NCBI RefSeq assembly: GCF_000787815.1 | Contig: NZ_BBPO01000019.1 | Coordinates: forward strand, 61,964-117,380 | Direction: 5' to 3' | Length of the DNA: 55,417 nt | DNA from: Streptacidiphilus neutrinimicus | GTDB lineage: Bacteria; Actinomycetota; Actinomycetes; Streptomycetales; Streptomycetaceae | Part shown: positions 46,399 to 55,417 of the stretch, one piece after another | Layout of the letters: every line of letters begins with the position of its first letter | Position numbering within the stretch: position 1 is the first letter of the stretch | Translations under genes and position numbers: made by a program | The notes under the pieces: model-generated | Database searches by the model: none | Told to the model about the DNA's origin: nothing | The model's input: the letters and a program-made list of their open reading frames with translations, nothing else

Positions 46399-47682
46399 TC
46401 ACCGCTCCTTGTGGGGCCGCCGGAGGAACCGGCGCCGAGCCTGCTTGTTTCCCTTGCTCCTGCGCTTGCTCCGCGCGGCGAGCGTCGCCCTCGCCCTCGG
46501 CTCGCTGCGCGCGAAGCAGAGCAGCAGGCCGATCGCGAACATGGTCGGCAGCAGCGCGGACCCGCCATAGGAGAACATCGGGAGCGGGACGCCCGCGATG
46601 GGCAGAAGTCCCAGCACCGCACCGATGTTGATCATGGCCTGGGCCATGATCCAGGTGGTGGCGCCTCCCGCTGCGTACCTGATGAACGGCTCCTTCGTGC
46701 GTACGGCCACGCGGATACCCGCATACCCTAGTGCCGCGAAGAGAACGAGGACCGACACCGTCCCCGCCAGACCCAACTCTTCACCGGTCACGGCGAAGAT
46801 GAAATCGGTGTGCGGCTCCGGCAGCTGACCCCATTTCTGCACGCTGGCGCCGATCCCGGTCCCGAAGATCCCGCCCGAGGCCAGCGCCCAGATCCCGTGC
46901 ACGGCCTGGAAGCAGGACCCGTCCGCGCCGACGTGCGTGGCGCCGATGCAGCCGAGGCGCGAGAGCCGGTGCGGCACGGTGATGATGAGGACCGCGCTGG
47001 CCAGCAGCGCGAGCAGGGCGCTGGCGCTGAACAGGCGCGTGGGCGCTCCCGCCATCCACAGCAGCCCGAAGAGCAGCGCACAGATGATCATCGCGGTGCC
47101 CATGTCGCCGCCGGCGAGGACGAGCGCGAGCAGCAGGAAACCCACCGGGACGAGCGGGATCAGCAGGTGCTTCCACTCACCGAGAGTTTTCATCTGCTGT
47201 TTACGGGTGAGCAGATCGGCCGCCCAGAGCACGAGCGCCAGCTTGGCGAACTCGGACGGCTGGATCTGGAAGAAGCCGCCCAGCCGGATCCAGTTGCGGT
47301 TGCCGTTCACCTCGACCCCGATGCCCGGGACCATCACCGCCAGCAGCAGCACGACGACGCCGAGCAGCAGCGGGTACGCCAGCGCGCGGTGGGCGCGGAC
47401 GGGCATCCGCACGCCGAGGTACATCAGGCCGGCGCCGATGACGATGGAGATGAGCTGCTTCTTGAAGTAGTAGTCGAACGGCAGCCCGTCCAGCCGCGCC
47501 TGGATCTGGGAGGCGGAGAAGACCATCATCAGGCCCAGCACGAGAATCAGCGCGGAGGACCCGAGAATGAGGTAATACGGCGTCAGCGGTCTTTCGAGGC
47601 CCCGCTGAAAGCTCCGCCAGGCACTTCTGACGCCACTGAGCCGACTGTAGGACCGGAAGGTTGCGACGTTCGCTTCCGGCAC
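46399..47682 (-). CDS. ftsW: SEDS peptidoglycan glycosyltransferase FtsW
   Basis: 427 aa with about ten membrane helices. SEDS hallmarks are GNRNWIRLGGFFQIQPSEFAKLALVLWAADLL, an external loop with LVLAGGDMGTAMI, the KWGQLPEPHTDFIFAVTGEELGLAG motif (catalytic-Asp region) and the signature PMFSYGGSALLPTM. The C-terminus is basic (RSKRRSKGNKQARRRFLRRPHKER). FtsW polymerises glycan strands with FtsI (PBP) during septation. The GTG start has GAGAGG at 9 bases. A cysteine pair in the extended external loop (RLGCIGATHVGADGSCF) is notable. Confidence 0.97.
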   Translation of the reverse strand: MPEANVATFRSYSRLSGVRSAWRSFQRGLERPLTPYYLILGSSALILVLGLMMVFSASQIQARLDGLPFDYYFKKQLISIVIGAGLMYLGVRMPVRAHRALAYPLLLGVVVLLLAVMVPGIGVEVNGNRNWIRLGGFFQIQPSEFAKLALVLWAADLLTRKQQMKTLGEWKHLLIPLVPVGFLLLALVLAGGDMGTAMIICALLFGLLWMAGAPTRLFSASALLALLASAVLIITVPHRLSRLGCIGATHVGADGSCFQAVHGIWALASGGIFGTGIGASVQKWGQLPEPHTDFIFAVTGEELGLAGTVSVLVLFAALGYAGIRVAVRTKEPFIRYAAGGATTWIMAQAMINIGAVLGLLPIAGVPLPMFSYGGSALLPTMFAIGLLLCFARSEPRARATLAARSKRRSKGNKQARRRFLRRPHKER

Positions 47683-47763
47683 TTCGGTGGTCCTCTCCCC
47701 GGCACGACGACTATCGGCGAACGACCCTACCGGGTCATCCGCCGATCAGCGTGGAGGCACTGC

Positions 47764-49188
47764 CTACAGCGCGTGCACCGCCGCGGCGAACAGGTCGCCG
47801 CGCTCGCCGTAGTTCGTGAACATGTCCATGGACGCGCACGCGGGAGCGAGCAGCACGGTGTCGCCGGACTCGGCGAATCCGGCCGCCGCGTTGACGACCG
47901 CCTCCATCGCGGCGGCGCCCACGACGCCGTCCGGGAGCTCGAAGACGGGCACGTGCGGGGCGTGCTCGTCCAGGGCGGCCTTGATCACCGCGCGGTCCGC
48001 GCCCATCAGGACGGCGGCGCGCAGGCGCGGGGCGGCCGTGGCGACGAGGTCGCCCATCTCGGCGCCCTTGGCCAGGCCACCGGCGATCCAGACCACCGAC
48101 TCGTAGGCGGCCAGCGAGGCGGCCGCCGCGTGCGGGTTGGTCGCCTTGGAGTCGTCGACGTAGGCGACGCCGTCCACCTCCGCCACGAAGGCGATGCGGT
48201 GGGCGTCGGGCCGGAAGGCGCGCAGGCCGTCGCGGACGGCGCGCGGCTCGACGCCGTAGGCGCGGGCCAGCGCGGCCGCGGCCAGGGCGTCGGCGATGTT
48301 GTGCGGGGCGCTGGGCTGGACGTCCTCCACGGAGGCCAGCTCGGCGGCCGCGTGGCGGCGGTCGGTGATGAAGGCCCGGTCCACCAGCAGGTTCTCCACG
48401 ACGCCCAGCTGGGACAGGGCCGGCGCGCCGAGGGTGAAGCCGACGGCGCGGCAGCCCTCCTCGACCTCGGCCTCGCGGACCAGCTCCTCGGTCGCCGGGT
48501 CGGCGACGTTGTAGACGCAGGCGACGACGTTGCCCTCGTAGATCCGGCCCTTGGCGGCTGCGTAGGCCTCCATCGAGCCGTGCCAGTCCAGGTGGTCCGG
48601 CGCGATGTTGAGCACGACCGCCGAGTAGGGGCGCACGCTCGGCGCCCAGTGCAACTGGTAGCTGGAGAGCTCCACCGCCAGGACGTCGTACGGCTCCTCG
48701 GCCAGCACGGCGTCCAGCACCGAGACGCCGACGTTGCCGACGGCCGCGGTGCGCTTGCCGGCCGCCGTCAGGATCGAGGCGAGCATGCGGACCGTCGTGG
48801 TCTTGCCGTTGGTGCCGGTGATGGCGAGCCACGGCGCGGGCTCCCCCGTCTCCGGGTGCGGGCGGCGCAGGCGCCAGGCGAGCTCGACGTCGCCCCAGAC
48901 GGGGATGTCCAGCTTCTCCGCGGCCTGGAACAGCGGCGCGTAGGGCGGCCAGCCCGGGGCCGTGACGATCAGCTCGGTGTCGTCGGGCAGGGAGTCGCCG
49001 TCGCCGAGGCGGACGGTGACGCCGAGATCACGCAGCTCCTCGGCCTGGGCCTGCTGACGTGGGCCGTCACCGCCGTCGACGACGGTGACGACCGCGCCGA
49101 GGCTGTGCAGCACCCTGGCCGCGGGGACGCCGGAGACGCCCAGCCCGGCCACCGTGACGTGCAGGTTCTCCCAGTTGATAGCCGTCAT
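47764..49188 (-). CDS. murD: UDP-N-acetylmuramoyl-L-alanine:D-glutamate ligase
   Basis: MurD, 474 aa, adds D-Glu to UDP-MurNAc-L-Ala. The N-terminal UDP-binding domain has VTVAGLGVSGVPAARVLHSLG; the ATPase P-loop is ITGTNGKTTTVRML; further Mur ligase motifs are LNIAPDHLDWHGSMEAYAAAKGRIY and FRPDAHRIAFVAEVDGVAYVDDSKATNPHAA. The C-terminal domain has VVWIAGGLAKGAEMGDLV and LLAPACASMDMFTNYGERGDLF. I use the ATG at 49188 (MTAINWENLHVTV); a frame extends 9 codons further to a TTG. It lies between mraY and ftsW, the usual Streptomyces order. Confidence 0.96.
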   Translation of the reverse strand: MTAINWENLHVTVAGLGVSGVPAARVLHSLGAVVTVVDGGDGPRQQAQAEELRDLGVTVRLGDGDSLPDDTELIVTAPGWPPYAPLFQAAEKLDIPVWGDVELAWRLRRPHPETGEPAPWLAITGTNGKTTTVRMLASILTAAGKRTAAVGNVGVSVLDAVLAEEPYDVLAVELSSYQLHWAPSVRPYSAVVLNIAPDHLDWHGSMEAYAAAKGRIYEGNVVACVYNVADPATEELVREAEVEEGCRAVGFTLGAPALSQLGVVENLLVDRAFITDRRHAAAELASVEDVQPSAPHNIADALAAAALARAYGVEPRAVRDGLRAFRPDAHRIAFVAEVDGVAYVDDSKATNPHAAAASLAAYESVVWIAGGLAKGAEMGDLVATAAPRLRAAVLMGADRAVIKAALDEHAPHVPVFELPDGVVGAAAMEAVVNAAAGFAESGDTVLLAPACASMDMFTNYGERGDLFAAAVHAL

Positions 49189-49233
49189 ACCGTCCGCGAC
49201 CTCACCGCTGCTCAATTACGCTCGCCTGTTCTC

Positions 49234-50295
49234 TTACGACGTGACCCAGCCAGCGTAGAAGAGACCGAGGCCGACGGCGACGCACAGTCCCTGAATGATC
49301 CAGAATCGGACCACGATGAGCACCTCCGACCAGCCCTTCAACTCGAAGTGGTGCTGGAGTGGTGCCATCTTGAAGACGCGTTTGCCGGTCATCCGGAACG
49401 AGCCGACCTGGATGATCACGGACAGGGTGATCAGCACGAACAGGCCGCCGAGGATGGCGAGCAGCATCTCGGTGTGCGAGCAGATCGCCAGACCCGCGAG
49501 CGCGCCACCGAGGGCGAGGGACCCGGTGTCACCCATGAAGATCTTGGCGGGCGAGGTGTTCCACCACAGGAAGCCGAAGCAGGCGCCCATCAGCGCGGCC
49601 GCGACGACGGCCAGGTCGAGCGGGTCGCGGACCTGGTAGCACTGCGCCCCGGCGGTGGCCGCGGTGGCGCAGTTCTGGCCGTACTCCCAGATGCCGATGA
49701 AGACGTAGGCGCCGAAGACCATCACCGAGGCGCCGGTGGCCAGACCGTCCAGGCCGTCGGTCAGGTTCACGCCGTTGGACATGGCCAGGATCATGAACAG
49801 CGCCCAGATGGCGAAGAGCACCGGGCCGAGCGACCAGCCGAAGTCGGTCACGAAGGAGAGCTTGGTGGACGCCGGCGTGGTGCCGGCCGGGTCCGGGAAG
49901 CGCAGGGCGCCGACCGCGAAGACGATGCCGACGATCAGCTGGCCGGCCATCTTGGCCTTGGCCCGCAGACCGAGCGAACGCTGCTTGACGATCTTGATGT
50001 AGTCGTCCAGGAAGCCGACCAGGCCCATCCCCGCGAAGAGGAAGAGCACCAGCAGCCCGGACATGGTGGGCTTGGTCCCCATGATCAGGTGCGTCAGCCC
50101 GTAGCCGACCAGCGTCGCCAGGATGAAGGCGATGCCACCCATGGTGGGCGTGCCGCGCTTGCTGTGGTGCGCCTGCGGGCCGTCGTCGCGGATCATCTGG
50201 CCGTAGCCGTGACGGGCCAGGATCCGGATCAGGACCGGAGTGCCGACCAGCGAGAAGAACAGGCCGAACGCCGAGGCGAAGAGGATCGCCTTCAT
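49234..50295 (-). CDS. mraY: Phospho-N-acetylmuramoyl-pentapeptide transferase
   Basis: MraY, 353 aa, links UDP-MurNAc-pentapeptide to undecaprenyl phosphate, forming lipid I in the plasma membrane. It has about ten helices with [37 protein letters not shown] (Mg-binding DD pair), [17 protein letters not shown] (catalytic Asp), [20 protein letters not shown] and [15 protein letters not shown]. The ATG at 50295 shares one base with the murF stop (TGATG); a TTG one codon upstream, with GGAGG at 7 bases, is an alternative start. Coupling with murF is likely. Confidence 0.97.
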   Translation of the reverse strand: MKAILFASAFGLFFSLVGTPVLIRILARHGYGQMIRDDGPQAHHSKRGTPTMGGIAFILATLVGYGLTHLIMGTKPTMSGLLVLFLFAGMGLVGFLDDYIKIVKQRSLGLRAKAKMAGQLIVGIVFAVGALRFPDPAGTTPASTKLSFVTDFGWSLGPVLFAIWALFMILAMSNGVNLTDGLDGLATGASVMVFGAYVFIGIWEYGQNCATAATAGAQCYQVRDPLDLAVVAAALMGACFGFLWWNTSPAKIFMGDTGSLALGGALAGLAICSHTEMLLAILGGLFVLITLSVIIQVGSFRMTGKRVFKMAPLQHHFELKGWSEVLIVVRFWIIQGLCVAVGLGLFYAGWVTS

Positions 50296-51731
50296 CAACG
50301 ACCAGCCTCCCCGACGGCGCCGCCGACCTGCGCGTCCTGCGCGAGCAGGGCCGCGGCGACCTTCTCCAGGCCCACCGAACGGGACGCCTTCACCAGGACC
50401 ACGTCCCCAGGCCGAACCTGCTCCCGGAGCAGCTCGACCGCGCTATCCGCGTCGGGCACCAGCACCGATTCCTCACCCCACGAACCTTCGTTTCTCGCGC
50501 CCAGCTCCATGCAGGCCGCTTCCCGGCCGCCCACCGCGACCAGGGTCGCGATGTTCAACCGGACCGCGAGCCGGCCCACGGCATCGTGTTCGGCGAGGGA
50601 CTCCTCGCCGAGTTCCCGCATCTCCCCGAGGACCGCCCAGGTGCGACGGGCCTCCGGGCCTCTCCCGCCGATCGCGGCGAGCGCGCGCAGGGCGGCTCGC
50701 ATCGAGTCGGGGTTGGCGTTGTACGCGTCATTGATCACGGTGACGCCGTCCGAACGCTCCGTCAGCTCCATCCGCCACTTGGACAGGCTCCCGGCCTCGC
50801 TCAGCGCGGCGGCGATCCGCTCGACGCCCAGCCCGCACACGGTCGCGACCGCGGCGGCGGCGAGGGCGTTGCTCACGTGGTGCTCACCGTAGAGCTTCAG
50901 GGCCACCGGCGCGGAACCGGTGGGTGTGCTCAAGGTGAACGAGGCACGCTGCAGTTGGTCGAATCGGACATCCTCGGCGCGGACGGTCGCGTCCTCGGCC
51001 TCGCCGTAGAAGACGACGCGCGCCTGCGTGCGCGGGACCATGCCGCGCACCAGCGGGTCGTCGCCGTTCAGCACCGCCACGCCGTCGGCGGGCAGCGCCT
51101 CCACCAGCTCGCCCTTGGCCTCGGCGATGCCCTCGCGGCTGCCGAACTCGCCCAGGTGCGCCGTGCCGACGTTGATGACCAGGCCGACCTTGGGCCGGGT
51201 GATCGCGCACAGCTCGGCGATGTGGCCCTTGCCGCGCGCGCCCATCTCCAGCACCAGGAACTCGGTGTCCTGCCTCGCCTTCAGGGCGGTCAGCGGGAAG
51301 CCGATCTCGTTGTTGAACGAGCCCTCGGTGTAGACGCAGCTGCCCTTGGCGCCCAGCACCTGCGCGATGAGGTCCTTGGTGCTGGTCTTGCCGGTCGAGC
51401 CGGTGAGCGCGACGACGGTGGTGTCGGTCAGCCGCGCGGTGACGGCGTGGGCCAGCTTGGCCATGGCCTCCAGCACGTCGGCGACGACCACGGCGGGGAC
51501 GCCGACCGGGCGGCTCGCCAGCACGGCGACGGCGCCTGACTCGGCGACGGCCCGCTGGGCGAAGTCGTGGCCGTCGACCCGCTCGCCGGCCACGGCGACG
51601 AACAGCGCACCGGGCGTGACCTGGCGCGAGTCGTGCACCACCGGGCCGGTGACCCGCGCCTGCGGGTCCGGTGCGTCAACGAGCGTCCCTCCGGTGGCCT
51701 CGGCCACCTCCGCGAGGGTCAGGGGGATCAC
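50295..51731 (-). CDS. murF: UDP-N-acetylmuramoyl-tripeptide:D-alanyl-D-alanine ligase
   Basis: MurF, 478 aa, adds D-Ala-D-Ala to the cytoplasmic precursor. Motifs are [17 protein letters not shown] at the start, the [25 protein letters not shown] substrate domain, [19 protein letters not shown] (P-loop), [62 protein letters not shown] and [17 protein letters not shown]. The GTG at 51731 has GAGGAG about 10 bases upstream, inside the end of murE. The frame upstream of this start is not conserved-looking. It lies between murE and mraY. Confidence 0.97.
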   Translation of the reverse strand: MIPLTLAEVAEATGGTLVDAPDPQARVTGPVVHDSRQVTPGALFVAVAGERVDGHDFAQRAVAESGAVAVLASRPVGVPAVVVADVLEAMAKLAHAVTARLTDTTVVALTGSTGKTSTKDLIAQVLGAKGSCVYTEGSFNNEIGFPLTALKARQDTEFLVLEMGARGKGHIAELCAITRPKVGLVINVGTAHLGEFGSREGIAEAKGELVEALPADGVAVLNGDDPLVRGMVPRTQARVVFYGEAEDATVRAEDVRFDQLQRASFTLSTPTGSAPVALKLYGEHHVSNALAAAAVATVCGLGVERIAAALSEAGSLSKWRMELTERSDGVTVINDAYNANPDSMRAALRALAAIGGRGPEARRTWAVLGEMRELGEESLAEHDAVGRLAVRLNIATLVAVGGREAACMELGARNEGSWGEESVLVPDADSAVELLREQVRPGDVVLVKASRSVGLEKVAAALLAQDAQVGGAVGEAGR

Positions 51732-51738
51732 GTTGGCT

Positions 51739-53400
51739 CTACTCCTCGACGTCCATGGGGGTGGACTGGGCAATGAGACTGGACTGCGCTGTCTGAGAAG
51801 CGATGGCGTCGCGCAGGACGACGCGGTCGTCGAACGGGCGGGTCTCGCCCTTGGCGTACTGGCCGACCTCGTGTCCCTTGCCGGCCACCAGGATCGAGTC
51901 CCCGGCGTGGGCGCGGGCGACGGCGGCGGCGATGGCCCGCGCGCGGTCGGGCTCGACCAGAACGTCGCCGCGGCTCTCCTCCGGCACCTCGACGGCGCCG
52001 GCGAACATCGCGGCGAGGATCGCGAGCGGGTCCTCCGAACGCGGGTTGTCGCTGGTCAGAATGGCGGTATCGGCGTAGCGGGCGGCGATGGCGCCCATCG
52101 GGCCGCGCTTGAACGGGTCGCGGTCGCCGCCGCAGCCGATGACGACCAGGACCTGGCCCTTGGTCACCTCGCGCAGCGAGCGCAGCGCGCCCTCGAGCGC
52201 GTCCGGTTTGTGCGCGTAGTCGACCACGGCGAGGAACGGCTGTCCGGCGTCGACCTGCTCCATCCGGCCCGGCACGCCCGGCACCGCGGCGACGCCGGCG
52301 ACGGCCGCGTCGAGCGGCAGCCCGGCGGTGACAGCGGCGGCGATGGCGGCGAGCGCGTTGGCGACGTTGAACGGGCCGGGCAGCGGCGAGGACGCGTCGG
52401 CGGCCTGGCCGTCCGGGCCCACCACGCGGAAGTGCGAGTCGGCGTGGCCGAGGTGCACCTGCTCGGCGCGCCAGTCGGCGGCCGGGTCGCCCGAGGCGGA
52501 GTAGGTGAGGACGGGGATCTCGGACTCGGCGGCCAGGCGACGGCCGTAGTGGTCGTCGAGGTTGACCACGCCGACCCGGGCCCGGCGGCGGGTGAACAGC
52601 TGCGCCTTGGCCCGGAAGTAGTCGTCCATGTCCGGGTGGAAGTCAAGGTGCTCGGGCGTCAGGTTGTTGAACACCGCGACGTCGTAGACGACGCCGTCGA
52701 CCCGGCCGAAGACCAGCGCGTGGCTGGAGACCTCCATGGCGACCGCGTCCGCGCCCGCCTCGCGCATCATCGCGAGGACCGCGTGCAGGTCGGTGGCCTC
52801 GGGCGTGGTCCGCTCGCTCTTGATCCGCATCTCGCCCACGCGCATCTCGACGGTGCCGAGCAGGCCGGGGGTGCGGCCGGCGCCGCGCAGCGCGCCCTCG
52901 ATCAGGTAGGCGGTGGTGGTCTTGCCGCTGGTGCCGGTGACGCCGATGGAGAGCAGTTGCTCGGCGGCGCGGCCGTAGATCGCGGCGGCCAGCTCGCCGA
53001 CGCGGGCCCTCGGCTGGGCGACGACCAGCAGCGGGACCCCGGCGTCGGCGGCGCGCTCGGCGCCCTCGGCGTCCGTCAGCAGGGCCACCGCTCCGTTCGC
53101 GACGGCCTGGTCGGCGAAGTCCGCGCCGTGCGCGTTGGCGCCGGGCAGCGCGGCGTAGAGGTCGCCGGGCAGGACCGCTCGGGAGTCGTGGGTGATGCCC
53201 GTCACGCGCGTGTCGTCACTCGCCGGAGCACCCAGACCGAGCTGCTCGGCGACCTGCGCGAGGGCGACGCCGTCGGTGGTCCTGGGGCGGAGCGAGGGCT
53301 GATCACGATGGGGCACGGCGGTGAGGTTACCCGTACCGGTGCTCTCGGAGCCAAGTGGGGAGTTGATTGCCATGTGCATGCCGCCATCCGTGCTGGTCAT
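51739..53400 (-). CDS. murE: UDP-N-acetylmuramoyl-L-alanyl-D-glutamate:diaminopimelate ligase
   Basis: MurE, 553 aa from the chosen ATG, adds diaminopimelate to UDP-MurNAc-dipeptide. Motifs: THDSRAVLPGDLYAALPG, GVTGTSGKTTTAYLIEGAL (P-loop), SERTTPEATDLHAVLAMMREAG, FNNLTPEHLDFHPDMDDYFRAKAQLFT, VVDYAHKPDALEGAL and LTSDNPRSEDPLAILAAM, where DNPR is the DAP-binding motif (streptomycetes use LL-DAP). An N-terminal extension of about 45 residues is typical of streptomycete MurE. The start at 53400 is chosen from MTSTDGGMH; its Shine-Dalgarno is weak. It is 52 bp downstream of ftsI and 8 bp upstream of murF. Confidence 0.96.
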   Translation of the reverse strand: MTSTDGGMHMAINSPLGSESTGTGNLTAVPHRDQPSLRPRTTDGVALAQVAEQLGLGAPASDDTRVTGITHDSRAVLPGDLYAALPGANAHGADFADQAVANGAVALLTDAEGAERAADAGVPLLVVAQPRARVGELAAAIYGRAAEQLLSIGVTGTSGKTTTAYLIEGALRGAGRTPGLLGTVEMRVGEMRIKSERTTPEATDLHAVLAMMREAGADAVAMEVSSHALVFGRVDGVVYDVAVFNNLTPEHLDFHPDMDDYFRAKAQLFTRRRARVGVVNLDDHYGRRLAAESEIPVLTYSASGDPAADWRAEQVHLGHADSHFRVVGPDGQAADASSPLPGPFNVANALAAIAAAVTAGLPLDAAVAGVAAVPGVPGRMEQVDAGQPFLAVVDYAHKPDALEGALRSLREVTKGQVLVVIGCGGDRDPFKRGPMGAIAARYADTAILTSDNPRSEDPLAILAAMFAGAVEVPEESRGDVLVEPDRARAIAAAVARAHAGDSILVAGKGHEVGQYAKGETRPFDDRVVLRDAIASQTAQSSLIAQSTPMDVEE

Positions 53401-53452
53401 GTGAGGGTATCGCCATCCTTTTCCGCCGTCTGCCACCCCGCCGTGACCCATG

Positions 53453-55414
53453 TCACCAGTTGACAGGCAGGTTCGCGGGGGCCGCGCCGGTCGGCGGGAC
53501 GTCGAGTGTCTTCAGCGCGAACTCCATCACCTGCTTGAAGACCGGCCCGCACAGCTCGCCGCCGAAGTGCGCGCCCACCGGCTTCTGGATCACACAGGAG
53601 ACGGTGAGCCGCGGCTTGTCCGCGGGCGCGAAACCGATGAAGGACGCCGTGTAACCGCTGTAACCGGACCCGGTGGCCCTGTTCGCGGTACCGGTCTTGC
53701 CGGCCACCAGATAGCCGGGGATCTGCGCCATGGTGCCGGTGCCCTGCTCGCTGCCGACGACGGACTGCAGCATCTCGGCCAGTTGCTGCGCCACGCCCGT
53801 GCTCACCACGCGCGTGGTGGCCGGCGCGGGCGTCGCGGTGTACCGGCCGTCCGGTCCGGTGATCCCCTCCACCAGCGTCGGCGCGACCCGGACGCCGCCG
53901 TTGGCGATGGTCGAGTAGACCGAGGTGGTCTGCAGCGCGTTGACGGCCAGACCCTGACCGAAGGGGATCGTGTACTGCTGTGAGCCGTTCCACTGCTGCG
54001 GCGGCGGCAGGATGCCCTGCGTCTCCCCGGGGAAGTCCAGCCCCGAGGGCCGGCCGATGCCGAACTTGGACAAGTAGTCGTAGAGCACCTGGTCGGCCTG
54101 GCTCTGGGTCGAGCCCAGGTGCTCCGCCGCCAGGATCGTGCCGATGTTGGACGACTGCGCCAGCACGCCGTTCAGCGTCAGCTGCTCGGTGCCGTGGGCG
54201 ACGTCGTCGTGGAACACCCGGTCCGCGCGCGGCAGCGCGCCCGGCACGGTGACGTGCGTCTCGGGGGTGGCCACGTTCTGCTGGAGCACCGCGGCCATCG
54301 TCATCAGCTTGCTGACCGAGCCGGGCTCGTAGGCGTCGCTGAGGGCGGTGTTGCCGATCGCGGCCGGGCTCGCGTGCGCGAGGTCGTTCGGGTCGAAGCC
54401 GGGAGCGGTCGCCATGGCCAGGATCCGGCCGTCGGTGACGTCCTGGACGATGACGTAGCCGCCGAGGGCCTGGCTCTTGGACACCTGGTCGGAGATGGCC
54501 TTCTGGGCCTCCCACTGGATGTCCCGGTTCAGCGTCAGCCGCAGGCTCGAGCCGGGCACGGGCTCGGTCTCGTGCTGGCCGCCCGCCGTGGGCACCTCGC
54601 GGCCGTTCGCCTGCGCGTACACCTGCTTGCCGTCCACGCCGCGCAGCAGCTTCTCGTACTGCTGCTCCAGCCCGCCGGAGCCGATGCCGTCGGCGTTGAC
54701 GAACCCCAGCACGTTGGCGGCCAGGCCGCCGTCCGGGTAGACGCGCTTGTCGTGCCGGGCGTGGAAGATCGCGGCGAGCGGGTTGGCGCAGGCCTCGTCG
54801 ACGCGTCCCTCGTCCCCGGCCTTGAGCGCCAGCGTGTTCTCGACCAGGCAGTGGCCTGAACCGGCCTTGTACGCGAGCGCGTTGCTGAGCGTGTTGATCT
54901 GGTTCCAGGTCTGCGGGGTCTGCTGCTTGGCGATGAGACGGTACATGTCCGTCTTCGGGTTCTTCGCTGTCAGCGCCTGCTGGAGCGTCTTCTGGTCCTG
55001 CCCCAGGATCGGCGCGAGCAGCGCGGCGGCCTGCGCGGGCCCGTCGGTGACGTGCAGCTGCTGGGGCGTGAGCATGGTCGGGTCGGCGGTGACGTCGTAC
55101 GCGGTGACGGTGGTGGCGAGCACGGCGCCGTCGGCGTCGGTGATCGTGCCGCGCTGCGCCGCGAGCGGCGTCGTCACGTACCGGTTGGCGCTGGCCTCCT
55201 CGGCGAGCGCGGTGGAGTCCAGGAACTGGAGCTGCACCAGCCGGCCGGCGAACAGGGCGAACACCACCGCGAGGGCCACCCACATCCCGCGCAGCCGCTT
55301 CCGGGGCTCACCGAGCCGCAGCCTTGTCCCGCCGGGCCCCGGCCTCCTCGGCGCGGGCGGGCGGGGCCGCGCGGGCGCCTTGCCGCGCACCGGCGCCTCC
55401 GACCGGGAGGCCAC
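53453..55414 (-). CDS. ftsI: Septal penicillin-binding protein (class B PBP, FtsI)
   Basis: 653 aa in the window; the GTG at 55414 lies 3 bases from the edge, so the true start could be further upstream. A basic, proline-rich cytoplasmic N-terminus precedes one membrane helix (GMWVALAVVFALFAGRLVQLQFL, about 43-65). The dimerisation domain has RGTITDADGAVLATTVTAYDV. The transpeptidase domain shows GSVSKLM (nucleophile Ser366, Lys369), AQSSNIGTI (SxN) and VAGKTGTANR (KTG). It cross-links septal peptidoglycan with FtsW. It begins the visible dcw cluster; mraW/ftsL-type genes would be expected beyond the window. Confidence 0.95.
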   Translation of the reverse strand: MASRSEAPVRGKAPARPRPPAPRRPGPGGTRLRLGEPRKRLRGMWVALAVVFALFAGRLVQLQFLDSTALAEEASANRYVTTPLAAQRGTITDADGAVLATTVTAYDVTADPTMLTPQQLHVTDGPAQAAALLAPILGQDQKTLQQALTAKNPKTDMYRLIAKQQTPQTWNQINTLSNALAYKAGSGHCLVENTLALKAGDEGRVDEACANPLAAIFHARHDKRVYPDGGLAANVLGFVNADGIGSGGLEQQYEKLLRGVDGKQVYAQANGREVPTAGGQHETEPVPGSSLRLTLNRDIQWEAQKAISDQVSKSQALGGYVIVQDVTDGRILAMATAPGFDPNDLAHASPAAIGNTALSDAYEPGSVSKLMTMAAVLQQNVATPETHVTVPGALPRADRVFHDDVAHGTEQLTLNGVLAQSSNIGTILAAEHLGSTQSQADQVLYDYLSKFGIGRPSGLDFPGETQGILPPPQQWNGSQQYTIPFGQGLAVNALQTTSVYSTIANGGVRVAPTLVEGITGPDGRYTATPAPATTRVVSTGVAQQLAEMLQSVVGSEQGTGTMAQIPGYLVAGKTGTANRATGSGYSGYTASFIGFAPADKPRLTVSCVIQKPVGAHFGGELCGPVFKQVMEFALKTLDVPPTGAAPANLPVNW

Positions 55415-55417
55415 GGC

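Noticed and set aside
46810-50892. A 1360-codon open frame on the plus strand across ftsW, murG-side sequence, murD and mraY
   Set aside because: It spans several intact genes on the other strand and reads as R/G/D/H-rich nonsense with no domain structure.

Overview
The window is chromosomal DNA of a high-GC actinomycete, almost certainly a member of the Streptomycetaceae (Streptomyces, Kitasatospora or Streptacidiphilus). The evidence is the strong G/C bias at third codon positions, many GTG starts, leaderless-looking promoters, a long Q/G/P-rich DivIVA, an actinobacterial bifunctional PriA, an ileS T-box leader, and a gene order (hisD-C-B-H-A-F, dnaE, lspA, dksA-like, ileS, divIVA, yggT, sepF, ftsZ, ftsQ, murG, ftsW, murD, mraY, murF, murE, ftsI) that matches, from memory, the S. 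coelicolor region around ftsZ. I see no transposase, prophage, CRISPR array, tRNA or rRNA.

Layout. 1-2.4 kb: end of the tryptophan/histidine block (trp-associated membrane protein, trpE, hisI; minus strand). 2.5-11.3 kb: an envelope and secreted-protein block (septum-formation-type protein, secreted GH18 chitinase, CAP-domain protein, mycothiol/DinB-type protein, PucR-type regulator divergent from a secreted lipase, MMPL exporter) lying between hisI and the rest of the his genes. 11.4-17.3 kb: the tightly coupled his operon hisD-hisC-hisB-(50-aa membrane protein)-hisH-priA-ridA-hisF on the minus strand. 17.5-22.2 kb: Lon-substrate-domain protein, YbaK deacylase, an exported protein of unknown function, an ABC exporter pair and a DUF2567-like membrane protein. 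22.3-25.9 kb: dnaE. 26-32.3 kb: MscS channel, EamA exporter with a divergent Lrp regulator, amino-acid permease, Na+/H+ antiporter, GNAT acetyltransferase. 32.3-38.8 kb: rluD-type gene, lspA, dksA/traR-like gene, then the T-box-controlled ileS and a HutD-family gene on the plus strand. 38.9-55.4 kb: the division and cell wall (dcw) cluster on the minus strand, from ftsI (upstream end) to divIVA.

How it works together. The his and trp genes make amino acids, with PriA serving both pathways. The dcw cluster makes lipid II (MurE, MurF, MraY, MurD, MurG), moves and polymerises it at the septum (FtsW, FtsI) and builds the divisome (FtsZ, SepF, FtsQ), with DivIVA directing polar growth. Short overlaps (GTGA, TGATG, ATGA) suggest translational coupling in both operons.

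Most of the window is conserved core genome. I did not find a clearly new defence or biosynthetic system. The points I consider most worth checking are: the GxHH version of the HIGH motif in IleRS, the T-box leader with a complement to its own ribosome binding site, a 19-codon ORF that bridges yggT and divIVA, a 24-bp inverted repeat inside the 5' end of ftsQ, a WhiA-type motif beside a good promoter upstream of ftsZ, a 22-bp tandem repeat between hisI and trpE, and a 50-aa membrane protein inside the his operon. All assignments come from reading the sequence; no database search was run.
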